The notes: a model not told the origin generated them from the letters alone. A DNA stretch of 64,000 nt from Streptomyces luomodiensis (GCF_031679605.1 NZ_CP117522.1:6944001-7008000); one strand, 5' to 3'; shown: positions 9,317 to 18,341, numbered from the stretch's first letter. Numbers and translations: made by a program.

Positions 9317-10573
9317 TCAGCGGTGGAACGGCATCGCCGTCAGCTGCGCCACCACCCACACCAGCGGCGCCAGGAGCGCCAGCAGCGCCGTCGCGCGCAG
9401 CGCGGCCGCCCCGCGGAGCAGCCGGGCCGGGGCGCCGAGGCGCAGCAGGGCGGCTGTCGTCCGCTCGCGTGCGCTCTTCGCCTCCAGGGCCGCCGTCAGG
9501 GCCGTGGCCGCTGCGCACAGCGTGACCAGGGCCGCGCCCAGACCGGTGAGCGGGCCGAAGGCATGGGCGCCGGACGGCCCGGAGACCCTTCCGTACAGCT
9601 CCAGGACGGTGTACGCGGCGGAGGCCAGGGCGCACAGCACGCCGACCGGACGTCCGATCAGCCCGGCCTCCTGCTGGAGCACGCGCCCGGCCAGCAGCCG
9701 CAGCAGGCCCGGCCGCCCGACGGCCAGCAGCATGCCGCACAGATGGGTCAGACCGGGGCCGGCCAGCACCAGTCCGAGCGCCGCCAGCGCCCAGCCGCCC
9801 ACCACACCGGGCGGGTTGCCGCCGAGCTTGCCGGGCACGGCGAGCAGGGCGTCGGGGTGTGGGGGCGCGTCGCCGCTCGCGTACGCCTGGAGGGCGAGTC
9901 CGGCCGCGGTCAGCGCGATGCCCCAGGGAAGGCCGGAGGTGGCCTGGTGGGGCTGCGGCGCGACCGGCCCCGTCACGACGGTGGGCCGGGCCGGGGCCGC
10001 CGGGCGGCGGGTGCCGCGCGGTCCGCGGGCCGGCCGGTGCCCGGTCCGCGGCGGCCGGGGCCACAGCCCGGCCGCACACACCGCGCCCACCAGCACGGGG
10101 ACGACGGCGATCAGGGTGACCGTGCCGACCGGCGGCAGCGACCGCCCGCCGCCGAGCTGCCGGCTCGCCGCCCCGTTTCCGGCCCAGCCCAGCCAGGAGC
10201 CGCCGAGGTCGCCGCGCAGATGCAGAAAGGCCAGCAGCGCCAGCACACCGCCGAGTGCGCAGGCGGCCGCCATCGAGGCCGCCGCGAGCAGGGCCGAACG
10301 GGCCGGGCCGAGCCCGGCCGCGGTGAAACCGGGGCCCGGCCCGGTGCTGGGGTCGGCGCGGCCCACGGCGACGGCCAGATGGACGGTCGCGGCCAGCGGC
10401 ACGACGCACCACAGCAGCCGCCCCACCGCGTCCCGCGAGTCGGCGGGATGGCCCGAGGCGAACCCCAGGGCGCACAGCAGCAGAAAGCTCGCACCCGCCG
10501 CCGCGACGGTGACCAGCGACCGGCGCAGCAGCACCGACGGGCGGGCACCGCGGGCTAGGCGGAGGCTGAGCAC
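9317..10573 (-). CDS. ABC transporter permease (FtsX-like)
   Basis: Membrane protein of 418 aa with a cluster of hydrophobic helices at the N-terminus (RSLVTVAAAGASFLLLCAL), several in the middle and a final group after residue 340. The opening LSLRLARGARPSVLLRR resembles that of Streptomyces FtsX/MacB-type permeases. Its first codons overlap the end of the upstream ATPase gene by 19 bases, so the two form a coupled exporter-like unit. There is no substrate-binding protein nearby, and the substrate cannot be inferred. Confidence 0.75.
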   Translation of the reverse strand: MLSLRLARGARPSVLLRRSLVTVAAAGASFLLLCALGFASGHPADSRDAVGRLLWCVVPLAATVHLAVAVGRADPSTGPGPGFTAAGLGPARSALLAAASMAAACALGGVLALLAFLHLRGDLGGSWLGWAGNGAASRQLGGGRSLPPVGTVTLIAVVPVLVGAVCAAGLWPRPPRTGHRPARGPRGTRRPAAPARPTVVTGPVAPQPHQATSGLPWGIALTAAGLALQAYASGDAPPHPDALLAVPGKLGGNPPGVVGGWALAALGLVLAGPGLTHLCGMLLAVGRPGLLRLLAGRVLQQEAGLIGRPVGVLCALASAAYTVLELYGRVSGPSGAHAFGPLTGLGAALVTLCAAATALTAALEAKSARERTTAALLRLGAPARLLRGAAALRATALLALLAPLVWVVAQLTAMPFHR

Positions 10574-11289
10574 GCGGCCCTGCCTTCCGCCCCGGCGGGG
10601 TCCGGGTCCACCCGGCGGCCGTCGAGCAGGGCGACGGTGCGGTCGGCCAGGGTGGCCACCTCCGGCTCATGGGTCGCGAGGACGACGGTGACGCCCTGGG
10701 AGCGGGCGGCCGAGGTGAGGGCGCGCAGTACCTGGGCGCGGTCGGCCCGGTGCAGCGGTGCGGTGGGCTCGTCGGCGAAGAGCACACGGGGCCCGGCGGC
10801 CAGCGCACGGGCGATCGCCACCCGCTGGCGCTGTGACTGCAGCAGTGCGGCGGGCCGCACCCGGGCGCATTCGCCGACGTCGAGCCGGTCCAGCCACTCA
10901 CAGGCGGCGCTCTTGGCGGCGCGCCGCCCGGTGCCGCGCAGCATCAGGGCGAGCGCGGCGTTCTCCCAGGCGGTGAGCTCGGGGACGAGCTGGGGTTCGG
11001 TGCCGATCCAGCCGAAGTGGTCACGCCGCAGCCGTTCGAGACCGAGCGGTGGGAGGGAGTACACGGGGACCTCGTCGAACCACACCTCCCCGCTGTCCGG
11101 GACGAGTTGGCCCGCCAGGCACCTGAGGAGGGTGGTCTTGCCGCAGCCGCGCGGACCGGTGACGGCGAGGATCTCACCCTCCCGGGCGCCGACGGAGACC
11201 CCGAAGAGGGCGGGCGAGCCTCCGTAGGCATACGACACGGTGCGTGCCGAGAGCACGTCGTCGTCCGGCGGAGCCACCATCCCGAGCAC
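10555..11289 (-). CDS. ABC transporter ATP-binding protein, degenerate signature
   Basis: ATPase subunit of 244 aa paired with the FtsX-like permease downstream. Walker A is intact (GPRGCGKTT, residues about 44-52) and Walker B reads RVLFADEPT; the switch region is ATHEPE. The signature motif LSGGQ is replaced by LLQSQ (in LLQSQRQR), and the D-loop reads APLHRAD instead of SALD. Such changes usually weaken hydrolysis at one of the two sites, so this protein may work slowly or as part of an asymmetric pair. Start may be the ATG at 11289 or the in-frame ATG three codons later. Confidence 0.8.
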   Translation of the reverse strand: MLGMVAPPDDDVLSARTVSYAYGGSPALFGVSVGAREGEILAVTGPRGCGKTTLLRCLAGQLVPDSGEVWFDEVPVYSLPPLGLERLRRDHFGWIGTEPQLVPELTAWENAALALMLRGTGRRAAKSAACEWLDRLDVGECARVRPAALLQSQRQRVAIARALAAGPRVLFADEPTAPLHRADRAQVLRALTSAARSQGVTVVLATHEPEVATLADRTVALLDGRRVDPDPAGAEGRAACSASA

Positions 11290-11375
11290 CTCGCCTTACC
11301 TGCGATCGTCTCCTTCCCCCGGTTGGGGGAACGAGCGCGGAGCCAATGGGTCACTGGCACGGTAAGGACTCGGGT

Positions 11376-11411
11376 GGGGGCCCGCGCCCAGGCTCGGCGC
11401 GGGCGGCCCCC
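11376..11411 (-). terminator. terminator after the ThDP enzyme gene
   Basis: Hairpin of 11376-11388 with 11396-11411 (GGGGGCC plus CGCGCC paired with GGCGCGG plus GGCCCCC) with one bulged base and a 7-base loop. It lies just past the stop of the minus-strand gene ending at 11423. Confidence 0.6.
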
Positions 11412-11422
11412 ATTTCCTCCGA

Positions 11423-13105
11423 TCAGCCCTGATCGGGACCGGGACCGCCGGAGCGGCGGCCATCGGCGAGCCGGTCGAGGTGGGTGGGCGCGAACATCCG
11501 CAGCAGCGCGGGCAGCACCACCACCGACGGCCCGGGGGCCGCGAGCGCGTCGGCGAGATCCGCGCGCAGCCGCTCGGGTGTGGTGCGCACCGCCGGGACG
11601 CCGAAGGACTCGGCGAGCGCGACGAAGTCCGGGCGGGCCAGCTCGGTGGCGGTCGCCTCGCCGAACGCGTCCGTCATGTACTCGCGCAGGATGCCGTAGC
11701 CGCCGTCGTCCACGATCAGCCAGGTGACGGGCAGTCCGTACTGGCGGGCGGTGGCGAGTTCGGCGATCGAGTACATCGCGCCGCCGTCGCCCGACACGGC
11801 CAGCACCGGCCGGCCGCGGTCCGCTGCGGCGGCCCCGAGGGCGGCCGGGAAGCCGTAGCCGAGGCCGCCCGCGCCCTGTGCCGAGTGCAGGGCGCCCGTG
11901 CGTGGGTCGAAGGCGGACCAGGTCCAGTAGGCGAGGATCGTCATGTCCCAGAAGCTGGGGGAGTCATCCGGCAGGGCCTCCCGCACCGCGTCCAGCACCC
12001 GCCGTTCCAGCTCCAGGCCCTGCGCCTCGATCCGCTCCCGCACCCGGGCGAGCAGACCGGCCGCGGCCTCGGCCGCCGTGGACCGGGGGCGGGGCGTTAC
12101 GGCCCCCACCAGGGCGGCCAGCGCCGCGCGGGCGTCGGCGTGGATGCCGAGCGCGGGGTGGTTGGACTCCAGCTTGCCGAGGTCGGCCTCGATCTGGACG
12201 AGGCGGCCGCGCGGGCGGAACGTGTGGTAGTTGGAGGAGAGTTCACCGAGCCCGGAGCCGATGACGAGCAGGACGTCGGCGTCCTCCAGGAACGCGGTGG
12301 TGTGCGCGTCCTCCAGCCAGGACTGGAGCGAGAGCGGATGGTCCCACGGGAAGGCGCCCTTGCCGCCGAAGGTCGTGGCCACCGGCGCGTCCAGTGCCTC
12401 GGCCAGCGCCAGCAGCTCCTGCCGCGCCCCGGCGCGCACCACGCCGCCCCCGGCCAGGATCACCGGACGCTCGGCGGCGCTCAGCAGCCTCGCGGCCTCC
12501 GCCGTCAGCTCGGGCCGGGGCGGCAGCGGACGGGGCGCGGCGTGCAGCGAGCTCACCGGCGGCACGGAGACCGGTGCGAGCAGCACGTCCTGCGGGATCT
12601 CCAGCCACACCGGTCCCGCGGGCGCCTCCAGCGCGGACGCCCAGGCGGCGGCGAGCGCGGAGGGGATCTGGGAGGCCGTACGGACCGGGTGGACGGATTT
12701 GACGATGTCGCGGAACGACGCCTTCTGGTCGGTGAGTTCATGGAGGTACCCCTTGCGCCCGCCGCCGAGCCCGGCGGTCGGCACCTGGCTGCCGATGGCC
12801 AGGACGGGCGCGGACGCCGCCGCCGACTCCTGGAGCGCGGCGAGCGTCATCAGCGCCCCCGGCCCGGTGGACACCAGCAGCGGTGCGACCGATCCGGTGA
12901 CGCGTGCGAAGGCGTCGGCGGCGAACCCCGCGTTGTTCTCCATCCGCAGCCCCACATGGGCGAGCCCGGACCGCCGCAGCGCGTCGAACGCCCCCAGAGC
13001 GTGCTGTCCGGGCAGTCCGAACACGGTGCTCGCGCCGAGCGCGGTGAGGGACTCCACGACGAGATCGCCGCCGTGACGTGCGCGCTGTGCGGAGGGCGTG
13101 GGCAT
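11423..13105 (-). CDS. thiamine diphosphate-dependent enzyme (acetolactate synthase-like)
   Basis: ThDP-binding enzyme of 560 aa with the three-domain layout of acetolactate synthases, decarboxylases and carboligases. The catalytic glutamate is in MENNAGFAADAFAR (about residue 52), the middle domain has PVILAGGGVVRAG, and the cofactor motif starts at GDGGAMYSIAELATA. The metal-binding asparagines that usually close this motif read VDDGGYG. I start at ATG 13105 with AAAGG upstream; the reading frame extends 26 codons further without a good site. It lies downstream of a sodium:solute symporter and an aminotransferase on the same strand, suggesting a 2-oxo acid or aldehyde carbolyase/decarboxylase in one catabolic route. 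The exact reaction is not determined. Confidence 0.8.
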   Translation of the reverse strand: MPTPSAQRARHGGDLVVESLTALGASTVFGLPGQHALGAFDALRRSGLAHVGLRMENNAGFAADAFARVTGSVAPLLVSTGPGALMTLAALQESAAASAPVLAIGSQVPTAGLGGGRKGYLHELTDQKASFRDIVKSVHPVRTASQIPSALAAAWASALEAPAGPVWLEIPQDVLLAPVSVPPVSSLHAAPRPLPPRPELTAEAARLLSAAERPVILAGGGVVRAGARQELLALAEALDAPVATTFGGKGAFPWDHPLSLQSWLEDAHTTAFLEDADVLLVIGSGLGELSSNYHTFRPRGRLVQIEADLGKLESNHPALGIHADARAALAALVGAVTPRPRSTAAEAAAGLLARVRERIEAQGLELERRVLDAVREALPDDSPSFWDMTILAYWTWSAFDPRTGALHSAQGAGGLGYGFPAALGAAAADRGRPVLAVSGDGGAMYSIAELATARQYGLPVTWLIVDDGGYGILREYMTDAFGEATATELARPDFVALAESFGVPAVRTTPERLRADLADALAAPGPSVVVLPALLRMFAPTHLDRLADGRRSGGPGPDQG

Positions 13106-13206
13106 GCGGTGGTGCCTTTCTGACGGGGCTTCGATCGGTTGCTGGTGGGTCGTACCTGGTGGGCCGTGCGGAGGTGTGCGCAAGGGGGGTGCGAGGCGAC
13201 GGGGCG

Positions 13207-14682
13207 TCAGGCGCCCGCGGTGGCCGGGCCGGCGGTCTCCGAGGCGGCGGCGGACGGCTCACCGGCGAGGCGGCGGCGCCACACGTCGAGGATCGCCGCG
13301 TCGGTGGGCTTCGTGGCGAGGCTGACCGCCACATACGCCACCAGCGAGGCCAGCAGCCCCCCGTAGATGGGCTCGTTGGCGAGGACGCCCTGCCACGCCA
13401 TCAGCGCGACGACCGTAAGGCCGCCGACGGCGACCGAGGCCAGCGCGCCCGCGCCCGTGCCGCGCTTCCACAGCAGCCCGCCCAGGATCGGCATCAGCAA
13501 CCCGCCGACCAGCACGTTGTAGGCGACGGTCAGCGCCTCGACGACGTCGTTGAGCGCGACGGAGATGCCGATCACGGCGAGGCCCATGACGAGGATGAAG
13601 ACGCGGTTGCCGCCGACCTCGTCCTGGGAGGTGCCGTTCGTACGGAGCGTACGTCCGCGCAGCCGGGCCCAGATGTCGTTGTTCGCCACCGTCGCACAGG
13701 CGATGAGCGCACCCGAGGAGGTGGACATCACGGCCGACAGCGCGGCGGCCAGCACCAGCCCCTTCATCCCCACCGGGAGGGCGTCCTCGACGATGGTCGC
13801 GAACGCGTCGTCCGGGGCGCCCAGCTCGGGGTACAGCACCTTCGCCGCCGTGCCGATGACCGCGCCCGCGACCGCGTAGACCAGGCAGTACGTACCGGCC
13901 GCGGTGCCGCCGAGGCGGGCGACCCGGTCGTCGCGGGCGGTGAAGACCCGCTGCCAGATGTCCTGGCCGATCAGCATGCCGAAGGAGTAGATGAGCACAT
14001 AGGTGAAGACGGTCCGGCCGCCGATGTCCATGGGGGAGAAATAGCCGTGGGGGAGTTCGGACCTCATCGCGGCGAAGCCGCCCGCCTTCACCACCGCGAC
14101 CGGCAGCAGCAGGAGCAGCACGCCCACCGTCTTGACCACGAACTGCACCATGTCGGTGAGGGTGATCGACCACATGCCGCCGAGCGTCGAGTAACAGACC
14201 ACGATCGCCCCGCCGAGCACGATGGCGACGACCCGGTCCAGGCCGAAGATCACATCGAAGATGGTGGCGTAGGCGATGGTCGAGGTGACGGCCAGCATCA
14301 GGGTGTAGGCCCACATCACGATGCCCGATATCAGCCCGGAGGAGCCGCCGTAGCGCAGATCCAGCATCTGGCTGACGGTGTAGACCTTGAGGCGGGCGAT
14401 GCGCGCCGAGAAGAACACCGACAGCGCCAGCAGTCCGAGGCCGATGGTGAGGACCATCCAGGCGCCGGAGAGCCCGTACTGATAGCCGAGCCCGACACCG
14501 CCGATGGTGGACGCGCCGCCGAGCACGATCGCGGCCATCGTCCCGGAGTACATGACCGGCCCCAGCCGCCGGCCCGCGACCAGGAAGTCGCTGGTGGAAC
14601 CGGTGCGGCGCATCCCCCACCAGCCGAGCGCGAGCATGCCCGCGAGATAGACGACGATCACGGTGTAGTCGACGGCGGTCAT
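13207..14682 (-). CDS. sodium:solute symporter family transporter
   Basis: Secondary transporter of 491 aa with about 13 hydrophobic helices, starting MTAVDYTVIVVYLAGMLALG as typical of the SSS family (relatives of PutP, PanF and monocarboxylate importers). The family segment GGASTIGGVGLGYQYG in helix 2 and ALSAVMSTSSGALIA in helix 8 are present; the latter carries the serine/threonine Na+ site. It likely imports a carboxylate, amino acid or polyamine-related compound with Na+. GAGGAG precedes the ATG by 9 bases. About 100 bases separate it from the ThDP enzyme gene, and it follows the aminotransferase gene. Confidence 0.88.
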   Translation of the reverse strand: MTAVDYTVIVVYLAGMLALGWWGMRRTGSTSDFLVAGRRLGPVMYSGTMAAIVLGGASTIGGVGLGYQYGLSGAWMVLTIGLGLLALSVFFSARIARLKVYTVSQMLDLRYGGSSGLISGIVMWAYTLMLAVTSTIAYATIFDVIFGLDRVVAIVLGGAIVVCYSTLGGMWSITLTDMVQFVVKTVGVLLLLLPVAVVKAGGFAAMRSELPHGYFSPMDIGGRTVFTYVLIYSFGMLIGQDIWQRVFTARDDRVARLGGTAAGTYCLVYAVAGAVIGTAAKVLYPELGAPDDAFATIVEDALPVGMKGLVLAAALSAVMSTSSGALIACATVANNDIWARLRGRTLRTNGTSQDEVGGNRVFILVMGLAVIGISVALNDVVEALTVAYNVLVGGLLMPILGGLLWKRGTGAGALASVAVGGLTVVALMAWQGVLANEPIYGGLLASLVAYVAVSLATKPTDAAILDVWRRRLAGEPSAAASETAGPATAGA

Positions 14683-14837
14683 GGCGGTGCTCCTCGGTCC
14701 GGCGGGGGGCGGGTGGCGGCCGGGGGAACGCGGACGCGCGGGAAGACCCTAGGTGTCGCCGGAGCGCCCGGGAAGGGCACGTTCCCCCCACTCCCATGAA
14801 CGACCGCGTCCCCGGGGAGCATGCGGGCGCGCGGGCG

Positions 14838-16235
14838 TCAGAGCTTGGTCCACGCCTCCGTCAGCACCGTCCGCAGCACCTGCTCGATCTCGTCGAAGAG
14901 CGCCTGGTCGGCGGTGAGCGGCGGGGCCAGCTGGACGACCGGGTCGCCGCGGTCGTCGGCCCGGCAGTACAGCCCGTTCTCGTACAGCGCCTTGGAGAGG
15001 AAGCCGTAGAGGACCCGCTCGGTCTCCTCCGCGTCGAAGGACTCCTTGGTGACCTTGTCCTTCACCAGCTCCACGCCGTAGAAGAAACCGTTCCCCCGGA
15101 CATCGCCGACGATCGGCAGATCGTGCAGCCGCTCCAGGGTGGAGCGGAACGCGGCCTCGTGGTCCAGCACATGCTGGTTGAGCCCCTCGCGTTCGAAGAT
15201 GTCGAGGTTGGCCAGGGCCACCGCGGCCGAGACCGGATGGCCGCCGAAGGTGTAGCCGTGCAGGAAGGTGTTGCTGCCCTGGTAGAAGGGTTCGGCGAGC
15301 CGGTCGGAGACGACGCACGCGCCGATCGGGGAGTAGCCGGAGGTCATCGCCTTGGCGCAGGTGATCATGTCCGGGACGTAGTCGAACTTGTCGCAGGCGA
15401 ACATCGTGCCCAGCCGGCCGAAGGCGCAGATCACCTCGTCCGAGACGAGCAGCACGTCATGGCGGTCGCAGATCTCGCGGACCCGCTGGAAGTACCCGGG
15501 CGGCGGCGGGAAGCAGCCGCCCGCGTTCTGCACCGGCTCCAGGAAGACCGCGGCCACGGTGTCCGGGCCCTCGAAGAGGATCTGCTGTTCGATCTGGTCG
15601 GCGGCCCAGCGGCCGAACGCCTCGGGGTCGTCGCCGAAGACCGGAGCCCGGTAGATGTTGGTGTTGGGGACCTTGTGGGCGCCGGGGACCAGCGGTTCGA
15701 ACGGGGCCTTGAGCCCCGGCAGTCCGGTGATCGACAGGGCTCCCTGGGGGGTGCCGTGGTAGGCCACGGCGCGGGATATCACCTTGTGCTTGGTGGGCTT
15801 GCCGGTGAGCTTGAAGTACTGCTTGGCCAGCTTCCAGGCGGTCTCGACGGCCTCGCCGCCGCCGGTGGTGAAGAAGACCTTGTTCAGGTCGCCGGGGGCG
15901 TAGCCGGCGAGCCGCTCGGCGAGTTCGACGGCCTTGGGGTGGGCGTAGCTCCACACCGGGAAGAAGGCGAGCTCCTGGGCCTGCTTGGAGGCCGTCTCCG
16001 CCAGCTCGACCCGTCCGTGGCCCGCGTTGACCACGAACAGGCCGGACAGGCCGTCGATGTACCGCTTGCCCTTGTCGTCGTAGATGTACGTGCCCTCCCC
16101 GCGCACGATCGTCGGCACGGGGGAGTTCTCGTACGACGACATGCGGGTGAAGTGCATCCACAGGTGGTCGTACGCCGTCGAGGAGAGGTCGGCGGAGCGG
16201 TCGGCAGAGAGATCGGCGGAGAGGTCGGCGCTCAT
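14838..16235 (-). CDS. class III aminotransferase (omega-amino acid or diamine:pyruvate type)
   Basis: PLP-dependent transaminase of 465 aa. The Schiff-base lysine is K295 in ITCAKAMTSGYSP, with D266 in LLVSDEVICAFGR holding the cofactor nitrogen, and TTGGGEAVETAWKLAK binding phosphate. The sequence resembles beta-alanine, taurine or putrescine:pyruvate aminotransferases, so it may convert putrescine or another omega-amine to an aldehyde for the divergent dehydrogenase at 16.9 kb. The N-terminus has four imperfect SADL/SADR repeats encoded by 12-bp tandem units. It follows an AsnC regulator gene on the same strand with a 2-base gap, so they are probably co-transcribed. Confidence 0.88.
   Translation of the reverse strand: MSADLSADLSADRSADLSSTAYDHLWMHFTRMSSYENSPVPTIVRGEGTYIYDDKGKRYIDGLSGLFVVNAGHGRVELAETASKQAQELAFFPVWSYAHPKAVELAERLAGYAPGDLNKVFFTTGGGEAVETAWKLAKQYFKLTGKPTKHKVISRAVAYHGTPQGALSITGLPGLKAPFEPLVPGAHKVPNTNIYRAPVFGDDPEAFGRWAADQIEQQILFEGPDTVAAVFLEPVQNAGGCFPPPPGYFQRVREICDRHDVLLVSDEVICAFGRLGTMFACDKFDYVPDMITCAKAMTSGYSPIGACVVSDRLAEPFYQGSNTFLHGYTFGGHPVSAAVALANLDIFEREGLNQHVLDHEAAFRSTLERLHDLPIVGDVRGNGFFYGVELVKDKVTKESFDAEETERVLYGFLSKALYENGLYCRADDRGDPVVQLAPPLTADQALFDEIEQVLRTVLTEAWTKL
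16183..16233 (-). repeat. 12-bp tandem repeat at the aminotransferase N-terminus
   Basis: About four copies of a 12-base unit encoding Ser-Ala-Asp-Leu/Arg immediately after the start codon. Copies differ at one or two bases. The unit is a multiple of three, so copy changes would keep the reading frame. Confidence 0.8.
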
Positions 16236-16237
16236 GG

Positions 16238-16720
16238 CTATCTCGTTCCCCAGGTATAGGTCTGCTTCCGGAGCTTGAGGTAGACGAAGCTCTCGGTGGA
16301 GCGCACACCGGGCAGCGTGCGGATCCGCTTGTTGATCGTTTCGAGGAGGTGGTCGTCGTCCTCGCAGACGATCTCGATCAGGAGATCGAAGGAGCCCGCG
16401 GTGACGACCACGTACTCGACCTCGTCCATGGCGGTCAGCGCGTCCGCGACCGGGTCGAGATCGCCCTCGACGTTGATGCCGACCATCGCCTGCCGCCGGA
16501 ACCCCACGGTCAGCGGGTCGGTGACGGCGACGATCTGCATCACGCCCTGGTCGAGCAGCTTCTGCACGCGCTGCCGCACGGCCGCCTCGGAGAGCCCCAC
16601 GGCCTTTCCGATGGCGGCGTACGGCCGTCGACCGTCCTCCTGGAGCTGCTCGATGATCGCCAGGGATACGGAGTCGAGGGACGGCGTGCCGTTCTTGTCA
16701 GGTGTGGCCACGACCCTCAC
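16238..16720 (-). CDS. Lrp/AsnC-family transcriptional regulator
   Basis: Regulator of about 160 aa with an N-terminal helix-turn-helix (LDSVSLAIIEQLQEDGRRPYAAIGKAVGLSEAAVRQRVQKL) and a C-terminal RAM/AsnC ligand domain (VGINVEGDLDPVADAL to VRSTESFVYLKL). Members sense amino acids or related molecules as oligomers. I chose GTG 16720, which has GAGG 10 bases upstream; an ATG at 16747 and a GTG at 16711 are alternatives. It is divergent from the aldehyde dehydrogenase at 16890 and upstream of the aminotransferase, and most likely controls both through the 170-base intergenic region. Confidence 0.88.
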   Translation of the reverse strand: MRVVATPDKNGTPSLDSVSLAIIEQLQEDGRRPYAAIGKAVGLSEAAVRQRVQKLLDQGVMQIVAVTDPLTVGFRRQAMVGINVEGDLDPVADALTAMDEVEYVVVTAGSFDLLIEIVCEDDDHLLETINKRIRTLPGVRSTESFVYLKLRKQTYTWGTR

Positions 16721-16758
16721 TGTGCACGAGCCTCGCCCGTGTCGCAAGCCTTCATTGA

Positions 16759-16848
16759 TGAATTTCGTCGTCTTGGGATCGCTAAAACACTGATTCCGTC
16801 GTTCTGGTGTGGCGGGTATGTCGAAAGCGCAGCCTCGGCGACTACTGT
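16759..16848. promoter_or_regulatory. AsnC/aldehyde dehydrogenase divergent control region
   Basis: The region is AT-richer than its surroundings. It holds two direct repeats: TGAATTTCGTCGTCTTGG (16759-16776) and TGATTCCGTCGTTCTGG (16791-16807), with starts 32 bases apart, about three DNA turns. TGTCGA (16819-16824) and TACTGT (16843-16848), spaced 18, could be the promoter for the plus-strand gene. The repeats are candidate sites for the AsnC-type regulator. A similar TGAATCCGTCG occurs at 22447. Confidence 0.5.
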
Positions 16849-16889
16849 GGGTGTCTCACCCATCGGACAGCTGACAGGAGGGGTGGCAC

Positions 16890-18341
16890 GTGACCACCGA
16901 ACTGCGTCGTCTGCGCAACTACATCGACGGAGAGTTCCGGGACGCCGCGGACGGGCGGACCACGGAGGTGGTCAACCCGGCCACGGGCGAGCCCTACGCC
17001 ACCGCGCCGCTCTCGGGCGCGGCGGACGTCGACGCGGCGATGGCCGCCGCGGCGGCCGCCTTCCCGGTCTGGCGCGACCTGGTGCCCGGCGAGCGGCAGA
17101 AGGCGCTGCTCAAGATCGCCGACGCCTTCGAGGCGCGGGCGGAGGAGCTGATCGCCACCGAGTCCGAGAACACCGGCAAGCCGCTCGGTCTCACGCGGGA
17201 CGAGGAGATCCCGCCGATGATCGACCAGATCCGCTTCTTCGCGGGCGCGGCCCGGATGCTGGAGGGCCGCTCGGCCGGCGAGTACATGGAGGGGCTCACC
17301 TCGATCATCCGACGTGAGCCGGTCGGGGTGTGCGCCCAGGTCGCGCCGTGGAACTACCCGATGATGATGGCCGTATGGAAGTTCGCCCCCGCGCTGGCGG
17401 CGGGCAATACGGTCGTCATCAAGCCCTCGGACACCACGCCCGCCTCCACCGTGCTGATCGCCGAGATCATCGGCGGAGTGCTGGCGGAGCTGGGCCATCC
17501 GCAGGGCGTGTTCAACGTGATCTGCGGTGACCGCGAGACCGGGCGCCTGATGGTCGAGCACCCCGTGCCCGCCATGGCGTCCATCACCGGTTCGGTGCGG
17601 GCCGGCAAGCAGGTCGCGGAGAGCGCCTCGAAGGACGTCAAGCGGGTGCATCTGGAGCTCGGCGGCAAGGCGCCCGTCGTGGTCTTCGAGGACACCGACA
17701 TCCCCAAGGCGGTCGAGGACATCTCGGTCGCGGGCTTCTTCAACGCGGGCCAGGACTGTACGGCCGCCACCCGGGTGCTGGTCCACGAGGCGATCCACGA
17801 CGAGTTCGTCAGCGCGCTGGCCAAGGCCGCCGCCGAGACCAAGACCGGCGCGCCCGACGACGAGGACGTGCTGTACGGCCCGCTGAACAACGCCAACCAG
17901 CTGGCCCAGGTCTCCGGCTTCATCGACCGGCTCCCCGCGCACGCCAAGGTCGAGGCGGGCGGCCACCGGGTCGGCGACAGGGGCTTCTTCTACGCGCCCA
18001 CCGTGGTCTCCGGGCTCAAGCAGGACGACGAGATCATCCAGCACGAGGTCTTCGGCCCGGTCATCACCGTGCAGTCCTTCTCGGACGAGGAGCAGGCGGT
18101 CTCCTACGCCAACGGCGTGGAGTACGCGCTGGCGTCGTCGGTGTGGACCAAGGACCACGCCCGCGCGATGCGGATGTCCAAGGCGCTGGACTTCGGCTGC
18201 GTCTGGATCAACACCCACATCCCGCTGGTCGCCGAGATGCCGCACGGCGGCTTCAAGAAGTCCGGCTACGGAAAGGATCTTTCGGCGTACGGCTTCGAGG
18301 ACTACACCCGCATCAAGCACGTCATGACATCGCTGGGCTGA
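16890..18341 (+). CDS. gamma-aminobutyraldehyde-type dehydrogenase
   Basis: NAD-dependent aldehyde dehydrogenase of 483 aa. The oxyanion asparagine N155 (APWNYP), general base E256 (LELGGK) and catalytic cysteine C290 (NAGQDCTAATR) are all in place. Overall sequence, including the GQDCTAATR segment and a C-terminus of the FEDYTRIKHVM type, resembles 4-aminobutyraldehyde (PatD/Prr) and betaine-aldehyde dehydrogenases. Expected reaction: 4-aminobutanal to 4-aminobutyrate in putrescine breakdown. It starts with GTG preceded by AGGAGGGG, a strong site. It is divergent from the AsnC/aminotransferase genes and has a close paralogue at 22580. Confidence 0.9.
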   Translation: MTTELRRLRNYIDGEFRDAADGRTTEVVNPATGEPYATAPLSGAADVDAAMAAAAAAFPVWRDLVPGERQKALLKIADAFEARAEELIATESENTGKPLGLTRDEEIPPMIDQIRFFAGAARMLEGRSAGEYMEGLTSIIRREPVGVCAQVAPWNYPMMMAVWKFAPALAAGNTVVIKPSDTTPASTVLIAEIIGGVLAELGHPQGVFNVICGDRETGRLMVEHPVPAMASITGSVRAGKQVAESASKDVKRVHLELGGKAPVVVFEDTDIPKAVEDISVAGFFNAGQDCTAATRVLVHEAIHDEFVSALAKAAAETKTGAPDDEDVLYGPLNNANQLAQVSGFIDRLPAHAKVEAGGHRVGDRGFFYAPTVVSGLKQDDEIIQHEVFGPVITVQSFSDEEQAVSYANGVEYALASSVWTKDHARAMRMSKALDFGCVWINTHIPLVAEMPHGGFKKSGYGKDLSAYGFEDYTRIKHVMTSLG

